NCBI GenBank assembly: GCA_905479905.1
Contig: CAJQOK010000009.1
Location: forward strand, 1 to 13,372
DNA: 13,372 nucleotides
Origin: an uncultured Aliterella sp.
GTDB taxonomy: Bacteria > Cyanobacteriota > Cyanobacteriia > Cyanobacteriales > Chroococcidiopsidaceae
Reading direction: 5' to 3'
Position numbers and translations under genes: made by a program. The notes under the pieces were generated by a model. The model saw only the letters and a list, made by a program, of their open reading frames with translations, searched no databases and had not been told where the DNA came from. Positions 1 to 7,689 of the stretch are shown here, in pieces (positions within the stretch are counted from its first letter, which is position 1; every line of letters begins with the position of its first letter).

Positions 1-440
1 CTTCCCGCCGCCTTGACATACTCTAAAGGAGTCGCCACATCAACGGTATTGTCGTTACTTGGTGTCGATTCACAAGCATAGGATTCTAGCCAACCATCAA
101 CTATTGGGCCTTCCCTGTAAAGACTTTCAATTTGCTGGATAATTTGCTGTAAATCTTGAATTAAGGTAGGCGGCGGTATTTCTACTAAACCAGGCTCCTC
201 GGCGGCTGGGGGTTTTTCGGCGCTACTAGAATCGAATATAGGTAGAGTAGGCGCTTGACGATTTAGTTGTAGTGGTGGAATGGGTGCAGAAGCATCGGGT
301 TGACTGGCTTTGCTCGTCTCGGAAGTAATACCTACGGTGCTATCTAGATTTGAGGTGGTAAAAGGGCGACTTTCAGAAACGTTAGGGTTTTGTTCTAACT
401 GTTGCAAGGCTGCCAAAATTTTGTTTAAATCTGCTTTCAT
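1..440 (-). CDS. Unrecognised protein, N-terminal part, cut by window edge
   Basis: An open frame runs leftward from an ATG at 438-440 to the window edge without a stop, giving 146 complete codons. The protein begins MKADLNKILAALQQLEQN, which looks helical. A long Ser/Thr/Pro/Ala-rich low-complexity stretch follows (about residues 22-90, including IPPPTLIQDL). After it comes a second helical segment rich in Gln and Ile, and then GPIVDGWLESYACES around residue 115, which looks like the beginning of a folded domain. No signal peptide or membrane segment is visible. It diverges from cobU across about 180 bases. I do not recognise the family. The layout of a short helix, a disordered linker and a start of a domain suggests a conserved cyanobacterial protein whose informative part lies outside the window. 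The reading frame itself is well supported by length and amino-acid composition; no clear Shine-Dalgarno site precedes the ATG. Confidence 0.75.
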   Translation of the reverse strand, partial: MKADLNKILAALQQLEQNPNVSESRPFTTSNLDSTVGITSETSKASQPDASAPIPPLQLNRQAPTLPIFDSSSAEKPPAAEEPGLVEIPPPTLIQDLQQIIQQIESLYREGPIVDGWLESYACESTPSNDNTVDVATPLEYVKAAG

Positions 441-623
441 AATTCAAACTAACCATAGCTAAAGCTTACAATTGGACAGCTATTCATGTTAATGTTTTGG
501 CTGAATGTCTGCTCGGTACGTAGTAATTTAGTTATTTTACCTTCTATGGGTTGGTGCTAATTGTATCGAAGACGAGCAACTAATTCAAAAATATTGGTAA
601 TTTGTACCTGCGACGACAATTCT

Positions 624-1172
624 ATGGGCATTGTTTTAGTTACAGGGCCCGCTCGGTCGGGAAAAAGTGAATGGGCAGAAAATTTAGCGCTTAAGTCAAA
701 TAATTGCGTCATCTATCTAGCCACCGCCGTAGTAAATCTTGAAGATTTGGACTGGGTAGAGCGCCTGAGCAAACATCAAAAGCGTCGCCCTGAGCATTGG
801 TTGACTTGGGAAGTACCCGAATTGCAATTAATCAGCGCGATCGCAACTTCTCCCGCCTCTAGTTGCCTATTGGTTGATTCTTTGGGTACTTGGGTGGCTG
901 CTTTATTAGACAAAGACGCTACTCAATGGGAGCAAATTGTCCAAGAGTTGTTACTTACTTTGGGTGATCGTTGTACTCAAGAAATAATTTTTGTCGCCGA
1001 AGAAACAGGCTGGGGTGTAGTACCAGCGTATCCTAGTGGTAGAACCTTTCGCGATCGCCTAGGTAATTTAGTCCGACGCATAGGCGCGATTTCTGACAGC
1101 GTTTACTTAGTTACTGGGGGCTATGCGCTTAATCTTACTACTCTCGGTTCTCCCTTAATTAGTCAAGATTAA
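624..1172 (+). CDS. cobU: Adenosylcobinamide kinase / adenosylcobinamide-phosphate guanylyltransferase
   Basis: This bifunctional cytoplasmic enzyme phosphorylates adenosylcobinamide and then transfers GMP to it, giving adenosylcobinamide-GDP for nucleotide-loop assembly in cobalamin synthesis. The start is set at the ATG at 624, which places the P-loop GPARSGKS at residues 8-15, as usual in CobU/CobP, and gives 182 residues, the normal family length. The frame is open further upstream to a TTG at 561, but that extension has no family resemblance. His51 in the context KHQKRRP matches the histidine that becomes guanylylated in CobU. LLVDSLGTW fits the Walker-B-like segment, and the end (GWGVVPAYPSGRTFRDRLG, then VYLVTGGYALNL) is the typical C-terminal signature. 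No cobalamin riboswitch is visible upstream. menB follows 66 bases downstream on the same strand, and the two may share a transcript although their pathways differ. Confidence 0.93.
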   Translation: MGIVLVTGPARSGKSEWAENLALKSNNCVIYLATAVVNLEDLDWVERLSKHQKRRPEHWLTWEVPELQLISAIATSPASSCLLVDSLGTWVAALLDKDATQWEQIVQELLLTLGDRCTQEIIFVAEETGWGVVPAYPSGRTFRDRLGNLVRRIGAISDSVYLVTGGYALNLTTLGSPLISQD

Positions 1173-1238
1173 ATAGATATTTGGCTCAAAGTCGCTACCC
1201 GCGTTAAAATTCTGGGGCTAAAACGATGCGCCTTTACT

Positions 1239-2072
1239 ATGACAATTATTTGGGAAACTGCCAAAACCTACGAAGATATCTTGTATCACAAAACTGATGG
1301 GATTGCCAAAATTACCATCAACCGTCCCCACAAGCGCAATGCCTTCCGCCCAAAAACAGTATTTGAGCTATACGATGCTTTTGTTGATGCTAGAGAAGAT
1401 ACAAGTATTGGAGTAGTCCTATTTACAGGTGCTGGCCCGCATACCGATGGCAAATACGCCTTTTGTTCTGGCGGCGATCAAAGCGTGCGCGGTGATGCTG
1501 GATATATAGATGATGATGGCATTCCCCGCCTCAACGTTTTAGATTTGCAACGTCTAATTCGTTCTATGCCCAAAGTTATAATTGCCTTAGTTGCAGGCTA
1601 TGCGATCGGTGGTGGTCACGTTTTACATCTAATCTGCGATCTTACTATTGCTGCCGATAACGCCATATTTGGGCAAACAGGCCCTAAAGTTGGTAGTTTT
1701 GATGGTGGTTTTGGTGCTAGTTATTTGGCACGAATTGTCGGGCAAAAAAAAGCGCGGGAAATTTGGTATCTTTGTCGCCAATACACTGCTACTCAAGCTT
1801 TGGAAATGGGTTTAGTTAATTGCATCGTACCTGTGGAACAATTAGAAACCGAAGGCATCCAATGGGCAACAGAAATACTAGAAAAAAGCCCGATCGCTAT
1901 TCGTTGTCTAAAGTCTGCTTTTAACGCCGATTGTGATGGACAAGCAGGGCTACAAGAACTCGCAGGCAATGCTACTATGCTCTACTACATGACTCAAGAA
2001 GGTGCGGAGGGCAAACAAGCATTTTTAGAAAAACGTCCCCCTAACTTTCGCTCTTTCCCTTGGTTGCCTTAA
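1239..2072 (+). CDS. menB: 1,4-dihydroxy-2-naphthoyl-CoA synthase (naphthoate synthase)
   Basis: MenB closes the naphthoquinone ring by converting o-succinylbenzoyl-CoA to 1,4-dihydroxy-2-naphthoyl-CoA. In cyanobacteria this pathway makes phylloquinone, the photosystem I cofactor. The 277-residue protein is full length for the family and has the crotonase fold signatures: [10 protein letters not shown] at 28-37, the oxyanion-hole segment [11 protein letters not shown] at 75-85, [11 protein letters not shown] at 120-130 and [14 protein letters not shown] at 144-157. [12 protein letters not shown] is typical of MenB rather than of generic enoyl-CoA hydratases. From family knowledge, the Gly within QTGP is the residue associated with bicarbonate-dependent (type I) MenB. 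The ATG at 1239 fits the family start, although no strong Shine-Dalgarno site precedes it. The stop lies four bases from the stop of the convergent zinc-ribbon gene. Confidence 0.96.
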   Translation: MTIIWETAKTYEDILYHKTDGIAKITINRPHKRNAFRPKTVFELYDAFVDAREDTSIGVVLFTGAGPHTDGKYAFCSGGDQSVRGDAGYIDDDGIPRLNVLDLQRLIRSMPKVIIALVAGYAIGGGHVLHLICDLTIAADNAIFGQTGPKVGSFDGGFGASYLARIVGQKKAREIWYLCRQYTATQALEMGLVNCIVPVEQLETEGIQWATEILEKSPIAIRCLKSAFNADCDGQAGLQELAGNATMLYYMTQEGAEGKQAFLEKRPPNFRSFPWLP

Positions 2073-2075
2073 AGC

Positions 2076-2089
2076 TTTACCTCGGTAAA
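2076..2089. other. Short perfect inverted repeat at convergent stops of menB and its neighbour
   Basis: TTTACC and GGTAAA flank a two-base TC spacer, and the repeat includes the stop codon of the minus-strand gene. In the plus direction it is followed by AGGTTTTG, so it might act as a weak transcription end for menB. With so short a loop the real stem would be about five pairs. This could be chance. Confidence 0.35.
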
Positions 2090-2559
2090 AGGTTTTGCAA
2101 CTTTTGTTGCAAATAAGCCCCAAGGGGAAAATCTAAAAACTCAATTACTAACTGGGCAATAATGCCTAAATGCAATACAAAAGTTAACCCCGTCCAAAAC
2201 ACCGGAAACCAAGACAAGGGGCTACTAGCTACAGGCGGTCTAGCGTATACTGTGATACCAATTAAAGTAGTGGGCAAAACAACAAAGGCGATCGCGCCCA
2301 AAGTGTAACCCCAACCTATTTCTACATCTTTTAAGCGCCTTTCACTCCACGATTTGCCATTCCAGCGCCACATTAAAGGCGGCTGTCTATCGGCCATTTG
2401 CAACTGCTGGTTTTCATAGTCCGCCGTAAAAATATGACGGCAAAATTGACACGCCATAACTTCCATCAAAGGCATAGTCGAAATTTCGCCTACAGCGCAA
2501 ATTGGGCAAGGATAAACTTCTTGATCGCTAAGGTATCTAGCGTTGTTGAAATCTTGCAT
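2077..2559 (-). CDS. Zinc-ribbon protein with two membrane helices, function unknown
   Basis: The 160-residue protein opens with a zinc-ribbon-like motif: CPIC at 18-21 and CQFC at 37-40, giving Cys-x2-Cys-x15-Cys-x2-Cys. A polar stretch with PPLMWRWNGKSW at about 60-71 follows, and then two hydrophobic segments at about 82-106 and 117-143, which predict a two-pass membrane protein. The C-terminus ends in a short amphipathic tail. I recognise no named family; the combination suggests a cyanobacterial membrane protein with a metal-binding cytoplasmic or stromal-side head. It is the last gene of the nine-gene minus-strand run, 21 bases after nadK, so it is probably co-transcribed with it. A link to NDH-1 or to NADP metabolism is suggested only by position. 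It could equally be a general membrane-protein quality-control or assembly factor. Confidence 0.82.
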   Translation of the reverse strand: MQDFNNARYLSDQEVYPCPICAVGEISTMPLMEVMACQFCRHIFTADYENQQLQMADRQPPLMWRWNGKSWSERRLKDVEIGWGYTLGAIAFVVLPTTLIGITVYARPPVASSPLSWFPVFWTGLTFVLHLGIIAQLVIEFLDFPLGAYLQQKLQNLLPR

Positions 2560-2580
2560 AGATAAATAATTTGTGTAAGA

Positions 2581-3504
2581 TCAATTATGGCGATGGTTAT
2601 TATCGTAATGAATCCTCGCCCCTGCCCATTGGAGTTTTTCGCGCAAGGTTTGATAATAAGAATAGTTTTCTTCTAAAATAATAAACTTAGCTTGATGCTC
2701 AGACATCCTGACATCTACCCGTTGTCCTGGCCAAATAGATGTACCTAAAATACTATCAGTCCATAACTTAGTATTAAGTTCGTAATCGGCTAAGGGCCAA
2801 ACGCTAACGACAGAACCCGCAGGCAAAATTAACGGACGGCTAGAAAGACTCATCGGACAAATAGGCGTAACGATAATGGCTTTCATGCCATCATGGACTA
2901 TAGGCCCGTTAGCAGACACAGTATAGCCTGTAGAACCTGTGGGCGTAGCAATAATTAACCCATCACCTTGATACTGATCGACGATTTCCCCATCAATATC
3001 CATTTCTAAAATAGATGTAATCATCCGGTCAGCCGAGGCGGGTTTAATGCACATTTCGTTGAGGGCGAGGTATACATCGCTCATCAATTCGGTGTTAGTG
3101 CGATCGCCTTCATAAATTGCCGCCTGCAACATCATTCGTCTTTGAATAGCATAGCGATCTTCTAATAAACGCTGCCATACTTCTTCTGAACGCTTAAATT
3201 CCTCAAAAGCCTCCGTCAAAAAACCCAAATGTCCCCCCACATTCACCGCCAAAATCGGGATGTTGTGAGGGGCTAAATGTCTGGCTGCTGTTAGTACCGT
3301 GCCATCGCCGCCCAATACTATAGCTAGATCGATTGGCTGGCTTGCAGAGGCTAAAAATACTGGATAAGGGTTATCTTTTGGCCCGCTTGGCCCCATGAGA
3401 ATGCGGCAATTGAGGCTTTCTAATTGCCGCGCGCATTTCTCCGCCCATTGGCGACTTTGGGTATCGGCGGCTTTATGAGCGATAATAACCTGCTTTAACT
3501 CCAC
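2581..3504 (-). CDS. nadK: NAD kinase
   Basis: NAD kinase phosphorylates NAD to NADP in the cytosol, using ATP or polyphosphate. The 307-residue protein has the diagnostic LGGDGT motif at residues 64-69, VNVGGHLGFLTE in the loop that follows, an ALNE motif near residue 147, and YQGDGLIIATPTGSTGYT for nucleotide binding. From family knowledge cyanobacteria usually carry two NAD kinases; this one has the PSGPKDNPYPVF insertion near residues 39-50 that I associate with one of the two groups. The start is a GTG at 3502-3504, which gives the expected MELKQVIIAHKA N-terminus. It begins four bases after the ndhE stop, so translation is probably coupled to ndhE. Placing NADP synthesis directly behind NDH-1 genes makes metabolic sense, because the complex and ferredoxin-NADP reductase draw on the same cofactor pool. 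Confidence 0.96.
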   Translation of the reverse strand: MELKQVIIAHKAADTQSRQWAEKCARQLESLNCRILMGPSGPKDNPYPVFLASASQPIDLAIVLGGDGTVLTAARHLAPHNIPILAVNVGGHLGFLTEAFEEFKRSEEVWQRLLEDRYAIQRRMMLQAAIYEGDRTNTELMSDVYLALNEMCIKPASADRMITSILEMDIDGEIVDQYQGDGLIIATPTGSTGYTVSANGPIVHDGMKAIIVTPICPMSLSSRPLILPAGSVVSVWPLADYELNTKLWTDSILGTSIWPGQRVDVRMSEHQAKFIILEENYSYYQTLREKLQWAGARIHYDNNHRHN

Positions 3505-3508
3505 CCGA

Positions 3509-3814
3509 TTACCACTTCAAAAGGTTAAATTGCTCCATATCCACCGTGTCGCGGTTACGATAAATAGTTAGCACGATCGCAAGACCTACCGCCGCCTCCG
3601 CCGCAGCCACCGTTAGCACAAATACTGTAAATACTTGTCCTTTAATTTCTTTAGCGTCTAAGTAGTTTGAAAATGCCATCAAATTCAAATTCACCGCATT
3701 TAGCAGCAATTCTATAGACATCAATACTCTGACGGCATTTCGGCTAGTAATTAAGCCAAAAATGCCAATACAAAATAAAGCCGCCGCTACTAATAAAAAG
3801 TATTCTAGTTGCAT
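3509..3814 (-). CDS. ndhE: NDH-1 subunit 4L (NuoK homolog)
   Basis: This is a small membrane-arm subunit of the NDH-1 complex in the thylakoid membrane, equivalent to NuoK/ND4L, and part of the proton path between the quinone site and the antiporter-like subunits. At 101 residues it has the usual length and three hydrophobic helices. The conserved acidic residues can be seen in [15 protein letters not shown] (helix 2) and in [14 protein letters not shown] (helix 3). The ATG at 3814 is preceded by AGGA at a good distance, which supports this start. It lies 27 bases after ndhG, and its stop is four bases from the nadK start, all on one strand. Confidence 0.97.
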   Translation of the reverse strand: MQLEYFLLVAAALFCIGIFGLITSRNAVRVLMSIELLLNAVNLNLMAFSNYLDAKEIKGQVFTVFVLTVAAAEAAVGLAIVLTIYRNRDTVDMEQFNLLKW

Positions 3815-3841
3815 AGTTTTCCTGCTTTTTTACTAACTAAT

Positions 3842-4477
3842 TTACCCGCGCCGCCCGTCGTCAAGGCTGCTAGTTTTATCGCTAGATACGCCGACAAGTT
3901 CTCTGGGACGTTCTGCCAAAGTTAAAATTGGCTGTTCTTTATTAGGCGACATGGTTTGATCGGGCAAAAATTCGCGCCGTGCAAGGATAATTGCCCCCAC
4001 CATAGCGATTAGTAGGAGAATTGAAGCAAGTTCAAAGGGCAACAAAAAGTCTGTAAACAAATGCTCCCCAATGATAATAGTTGAGCTAGTACCCGGTATC
4101 ATAGTGGGCGAAAGCTGCCAAGGGGTAGCCAAAATCATGGCGCTTAGTAAGCTAAATATGCCTGCACTAACTACGGCGGTTAGCGTTGGACGTAGCCAAG
4201 CATTACTTAAGGGTTTAAAAGTTTCGCGTTTGTTTACTAGCATGATTGCAAATAAAATCAATACGTTGACTGCCCCGATATAAATTAATACTTGGGCGGC
4301 AGCTACAAAGTCAGCATTGAGCAATAAATACATCCCTGCAATGCTAATAAATACGCCTCCAAGTAAAAAGGCAGAGTAAACGATGTTAGGCAGTAGCACT
4401 ACTCCCAAGGCTGCGGCAAGGGTCATTACTGCCAAAATGCCGAACGAAACAATTTGTACGCCTTCTGCTAAATTCAC
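3842..4477 (-). CDS. ndhG: NDH-1 subunit 6 (NuoJ homolog)
   Basis: This is a membrane-arm subunit of thylakoid NDH-1 equivalent to NuoJ/ND6, with about five hydrophobic helices in the first 175 residues. Family signatures include NIVYSAFLLGGVFISIAGMYLLLNADFVAAAQVLIY, given here only by its ends NIVYSAF and AAQVLIYIGAVNVLILF, and the later LLLIAMVGAIILARR. I place the start at the GTG at 4475-4477, giving a protein that begins (M)NLAEGVQIV with 211 residues. AGGAGA lies 11 bases upstream, and cyanobacterial NdhG proteins usually begin this way. The frame is open 19 codons further to a TTG at 4534, but that stretch has no Shine-Dalgarno site and contains a hairpin. The C-terminal tail after the last helix is charged and variable, as usual. 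Confidence 0.95.
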   Translation of the reverse strand: MNLAEGVQIVSFGILAVMTLAAALGVVLLPNIVYSAFLLGGVFISIAGMYLLLNADFVAAAQVLIYIGAVNVLILFAIMLVNKRETFKPLSNAWLRPTLTAVVSAGIFSLLSAMILATPWQLSPTMIPGTSSTIIIGEHLFTDFLLPFELASILLLIAMVGAIILARREFLPDQTMSPNKEQPILTLAERPRELVGVSSDKTSSLDDGRRG

Positions 4478-4505
4478 TTTTTTATTAGTCTCCTGATTGG
4501 CTAGT

Positions 4506-4538
4506 AGTTTTGAGCCTATTGACAACAGACTCAAAACT
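4506..4538. promoter_or_regulatory. Stem-loop between ndhI and ndhG
   Basis: A perfect 9-bp inverted repeat (AGTTTTGAG at 4506-4514 and CTCAAAACT at 4530-4538) encloses a 15-base loop in the 66-base gap between the ndhI stop and the ndhG GTG start. It has no U-tract, so it is not a typical terminator. It may be an RNA-processing or mRNA-stability element in the ndh transcript. The function is inferred; the repeat itself is certain. Confidence 0.55.
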
Positions 4539-4543
4539 TAAAA

Positions 4544-5137
4544 CTATTTTGTTACTGGTTTTTCTTGCGCGGCAATTTCTTCGGGCATTTTACCAACACG
4601 AAGGCTATCCTTGGGCAAATTGTGGGGTTCTAAAACGCCTTTGGGTAAGTACACAAATTCGCGCAGTGGTGTCACCATCGGATCGTCGGTGACTTTGTAA
4701 GGCAAACGACCTAATGCTACGTTGTCATAATTTAACTCGTGGCGATCGTAGGTAGAAAGGTCGTATTCCTCAGTCATTGATAAACAATTCGTCGGGCAAT
4801 ACTCCACGCAATTACCGCAAAAAATACAAACACCAAAATCAATGCTGTAATGGTTGAGTTTTTTCTTTTTGCTGGCTTTGTCAAATTCCCAATCAACTAC
4901 AGGCAAATTAATCGGGCATACTCTAACGCAAACTTCGCAAGAAATACACTTATCAAATTCAAAATGAATCCGTCCGCGAAACCGCTCTGAAGGAATCAGT
5001 TTTTCGTAAGGATACTGTACGGTAATCGGTCGGCGCTGCATATGGTCAAAGGTGACAGATAGCCCTTGACCGATGTATCGGGCAGCTTGTACCGTTTCTT
5101 TGGCATAATCGCCAACTTGCTTAAGAAACTTGAACAT
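4544..5137 (-). CDS. ndhI: NDH-1 subunit I, two [4Fe-4S] clusters (NuoI homolog)
   Basis: NdhI carries the last two iron-sulfur clusters before plastoquinone in the peripheral arm of thylakoid NDH-1, which accepts electrons from ferredoxin. Two ferredoxin-type motifs are intact: Cys64, 67, 70 and 74 ([12 protein letters not shown]) and Cys104, 107, 110 and 114 ([12 protein letters not shown]). The N-terminus [20 protein letters not shown] forms the expected amphipathic helix. The length of 197 residues fits cyanobacterial and plastid NdhI. The charged C-terminal tail ending [12 protein letters not shown] is lineage-variable. A purine-rich stretch (AGAGAGAGA) precedes the ATG. The gene is 38 bases downstream of ndhA. 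Confidence 0.97.
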   Translation of the reverse strand: MFKFLKQVGDYAKETVQAARYIGQGLSVTFDHMQRRPITVQYPYEKLIPSERFRGRIHFEFDKCISCEVCVRVCPINLPVVDWEFDKASKKKKLNHYSIDFGVCIFCGNCVEYCPTNCLSMTEEYDLSTYDRHELNYDNVALGRLPYKVTDDPMVTPLREFVYLPKGVLEPHNLPKDSLRVGKMPEEIAAQEKPVTK

Positions 5138-5175
5138 AGGTAGTAGTGTCTCTCTCTAATTTTTCCGAAGTCGGG

Positions 5176-6294
5176 CTAACCACCAAAAGCAACGGGAAAG
5201 GTTAATTTTAAGGCGGCGGTTAGGAGTAAGTTAGCTAAACCTACAGGGAGTAAAAACTTCCATCCTAAATCTAACAATTGATCGATGCGAACTCTCGGTA
5301 CAGTCCAACGCAGCAAAATCGCCACAAATATCAAAAAGTAAGCTTTTAGTACCGTCATAGTGATGCCCAAAGAAGCATCAATTAGCTGTAGCCAAGAACT
5401 TGTTTCGCTGACTCCAAACAAGTTAGCTAATAATTCAATGGGAACTGGAAAATCCCAACCACCCAAATATAAAACTGCTACTAGCAAAGAAGAAAGTACC
5501 AAGTTTACATAAGAGCCTAAGTAAAAAAGCCCGAACTTCATCCCCGCGTATTCGGTTTGATAGCCTGCTACTAACTCCTCCTCAGCTTCTGGTAAGTCAA
5601 AGGGCATCCGTTCGCATTCGGCAAGTACGGAGATCCAAAAGAGCATAAAACCTACAGGCTGTCGCCAGATATTCCAGCCCAAAATTCCGTAACCTGACTG
5701 TTGATTAACAATGTCAACGGTACTAAGGCTATTAGACATCATCACGATCGCAAGTACCGCTAATGATAGGGGTATTTCGTAACTAATCGACTGGGCGGCG
5801 GCTCTTAACCCTCCTAAAAGGGAGTATTTATTATTAGAGGAGTAACCCGCCATTAGTAAGCCAATCGGCTGAATGCTAGATAAAGCAATCCATAAAAATA
5901 TCCCTGTACCTACATCGGTAATTACAAAATTCTGCCCAAAAGGTACTACCAAGAAAGACACAAATACCGGAATTACAACAATAATTGGTCCTAAAGTAAA
6001 TAGCAGAGAATCGGCTTTTGCTGGTACTACATCTTCCTTAAAAACTAGCTTTAATCCATCAGCCACCGGAGCAAGTAACCCAAAAGGGCCCATAAAATCT
6101 GGGCCGATTCGTTGCTGGGCGGCGGCGGAGATTTTTCGCTCTAGCCAGGTAGTAACTAATACCCCTACGGTTGCCCCAATAATCATTAATATCATTGGTA
6201 GTGGCATCCAAATAGCTTTAGCTGTACCCGCAGGTAAGCCTAGCTGGATTAGAGATTCAATAAAGGTTCCTTGGAGGTCTACGCCTGAATTCAT
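5176..6294 (-). CDS. ndhA: NDH-1 subunit 1 (NuoH homolog)
   Basis: NdhA is the membrane subunit that joins the peripheral and membrane arms of NDH-1 and forms the plastoquinone-binding cavity. Family marks are [18 protein letters not shown] at about residues 48-65 and [20 protein letters not shown] at about 226-245, the acidic loop that lines the quinone channel. Eight or so hydrophobic helices are visible. I choose the ATG at 6292-6294 ([10 protein letters not shown]), which gives 372 residues, the length I expect for cyanobacterial NdhA. An in-frame GTG five codons upstream is possible but would add MKSVN with no family support. It is first in the ndhA-ndhI-ndhG-ndhE order and follows gltA after about 170 bases, so it may have its own promoter as well as read-through from gltA. 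Confidence 0.97.
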   Translation of the reverse strand: MNSGVDLQGTFIESLIQLGLPAGTAKAIWMPLPMILMIIGATVGVLVTTWLERKISAAAQQRIGPDFMGPFGLLAPVADGLKLVFKEDVVPAKADSLLFTLGPIIVVIPVFVSFLVVPFGQNFVITDVGTGIFLWIALSSIQPIGLLMAGYSSNNKYSLLGGLRAAAQSISYEIPLSLAVLAIVMMSNSLSTVDIVNQQSGYGILGWNIWRQPVGFMLFWISVLAECERMPFDLPEAEEELVAGYQTEYAGMKFGLFYLGSYVNLVLSSLLVAVLYLGGWDFPVPIELLANLFGVSETSSWLQLIDASLGITMTVLKAYFLIFVAILLRWTVPRVRIDQLLDLGWKFLLPVGLANLLLTAALKLTFPVAFGG

Positions 6295-6467
6295 GTTTAC
6301 GCTCTTCACATCAAAGGTTTAAGTTATTTACACTCTTGGAGCTTGACGGCTAAAGCTTGTAAATTTACTTTGTGTTTGGTTGTCTAAACTAACAAAAACG
6401 AGAGTAAAGATTTTTTACACATTCCACTGCTTAGTATATCCTTGCCTAGAGAAGTTAATTACACTGT
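6295..6467 (-). promoter_or_regulatory. gltA-ndhA intergenic region, possible ndhA promoter
   Basis: This 173-base AT-rich gap is the widest break inside the nine-gene run and is the likeliest place for an ndh promoter. It holds a perfect 10-bp palindrome GTAAATTTAC (6359-6368) and an inverted repeat AGCTT/AAGCT around 6340-6357. A TAGACA hexamer on the minus strand could be a -35 element, but no good -10 sits at the right distance. A GTA-N9-TAC sequence near 6404-6418 misses the NtcA spacing by one base. Confidence 0.35.
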
Positions 6468-7604
6468 TTATCGCTGCTCAATCGGCACATAAAGTTCCTT
6501 GTGCAACCCACTATAAACTTGGCTGGGGCGAAAAATTCGGTTTTCTGCTAGTTGTTCTTTCCAATGAGCCAACCATCCGGCTACACGAGCGATCGCAAAT
6601 ACTGGCGTAAATAAATCGGTGGGGATTCCTAACTTTCGGTACACTAAACCAGAGTAAAAGTCAACATTTGGGTAAATTCCTTTATGACCGAGTTTTTCAG
6701 CAACTACTTGTTCCATCTCTAAAGCAAGATCGTAGTATTTATCATGCCCAAACTTCTCAAACAGTTGCTCTGCTAGGTTTTGCAAAATAGTTGCTCTGGG
6801 GTCTTTGACTTTATAAACGCGATGACCAAAGCCCATAATTTTTGCTTTGCGTTGCAATCGGTCTTCTATGTAAGGGCGGACGTTTTCTATCGAGCCAATT
6901 TCTTCCAACATCCCGATTACTTCCTCATTTGCGCCACCATGTAAAGGGCCGCCCAAAGTCCCAACGGCGGAAGCAACCACCGCGTAAGGATCGGTCAAAG
7001 TTGAAGCTGTGACTCTAGCGCTAAAAGTTGAGGCATTCATTGTATGCTCGGCGTGTAAAGTCAGACAAATATCTAAAATCCGCGCAGATAAAGGATCGGG
7101 TTCTTTTTCACTCAGCATATAAAGAAAGTTAGCGGAGTAATCTAGATCATCGCGTGGACGCACCGGATCGTTACCTTTACGCATGAGTTGAAAGGCGGCT
7201 ACCATCGTGGGAATTGTGGCTAAAAGGCGCACCACCGCATCGCTGATATAAACAGGGTTATCTAGGTCGCGGCGGGAGTAGAACAAGCCCAAAGCGGCGG
7301 CAGAGGCTTGCAACGCATCCATTGGGTGTCCGCTTTCGGGAAAACATTTCATCATGTCGCGGATGCGATACTTGATGCGGCGATGGTAACGAACTTCATG
7401 CTCAAACTCATCAAGTTCTTGTTGGGTTGGTAGCTTACCCCAAATTAGTAAGTAAGACGTTTCTAAAAATGTACTTTTTTCGGCTAATTCTTCAATACGG
7501 ATACCTCGATATTCAAGTATTCCCAGTTGTCCATCGACACAGCTAATACTAGATTCGGCGGCGGGTATGCCTTCCAATCCGGGCTTAAATTCGCATAGAG
7601 ACAT
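6468..7604 (-). CDS. gltA: Citrate synthase
   Basis: Citrate synthase condenses acetyl-CoA and oxaloacetate to citrate, feeding the TCA cycle and 2-oxoglutarate for nitrogen assimilation. The 378 residues match the short type found in cyanobacteria and Gram-positive bacteria. The three catalytic residues are present: His222 in GGPLHGGANE, His261 in MGFGHRVYK and Asp315 in PNVDFYSG. Other family marks are HAEHTMNAS (184-192), the start SCVDGQLGILEYRGI and the late FRPSQVY segment. The ATG at 7602-7604 fits the family start, although the Shine-Dalgarno signal is weak. It follows rsmA by 85 bases and precedes ndhA on the same strand. A TATTAT hexamer in the upstream gap could be a -10 element, but no matching -35 is evident. 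Confidence 0.97.
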   Translation of the reverse strand: MSLCEFKPGLEGIPAAESSISCVDGQLGILEYRGIRIEELAEKSTFLETSYLLIWGKLPTQQELDEFEHEVRYHRRIKYRIRDMMKCFPESGHPMDALQASAAALGLFYSRRDLDNPVYISDAVVRLLATIPTMVAAFQLMRKGNDPVRPRDDLDYSANFLYMLSEKEPDPLSARILDICLTLHAEHTMNASTFSARVTASTLTDPYAVVASAVGTLGGPLHGGANEEVIGMLEEIGSIENVRPYIEDRLQRKAKIMGFGHRVYKVKDPRATILQNLAEQLFEKFGHDKYYDLALEMEQVVAEKLGHKGIYPNVDFYSGLVYRKLGIPTDLFTPVFAIARVAGWLAHWKEQLAENRIFRPSQVYSGLHKELYVPIEQR

Positions 7605-7689
7605 AGCTACACCAGCAAAAATTAATAATGACTAAATAATACTCTGGCTAACTTATCAGAATCTGCTGCAACTATTGCATTTTTACATC

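Noticed and set aside
441..623. Possible cobalamin riboswitch upstream of cobU
   Set aside because: No B12-box or conserved GCCACTG-type core is present, and the space shared with the divergent gene is short.
5873..6322. Plus-strand 149-codon frame opposite ndhA
   Set aside because: It lies wholly antisense to a conserved NDH-1 gene and has no family resemblance, so it is a shadow frame.
6404..6418. Possible NtcA site GTA...TAC in the gltA-ndhA gap
   Set aside because: The spacer is nine bases instead of eight, and no -10 element lies at the usual distance.
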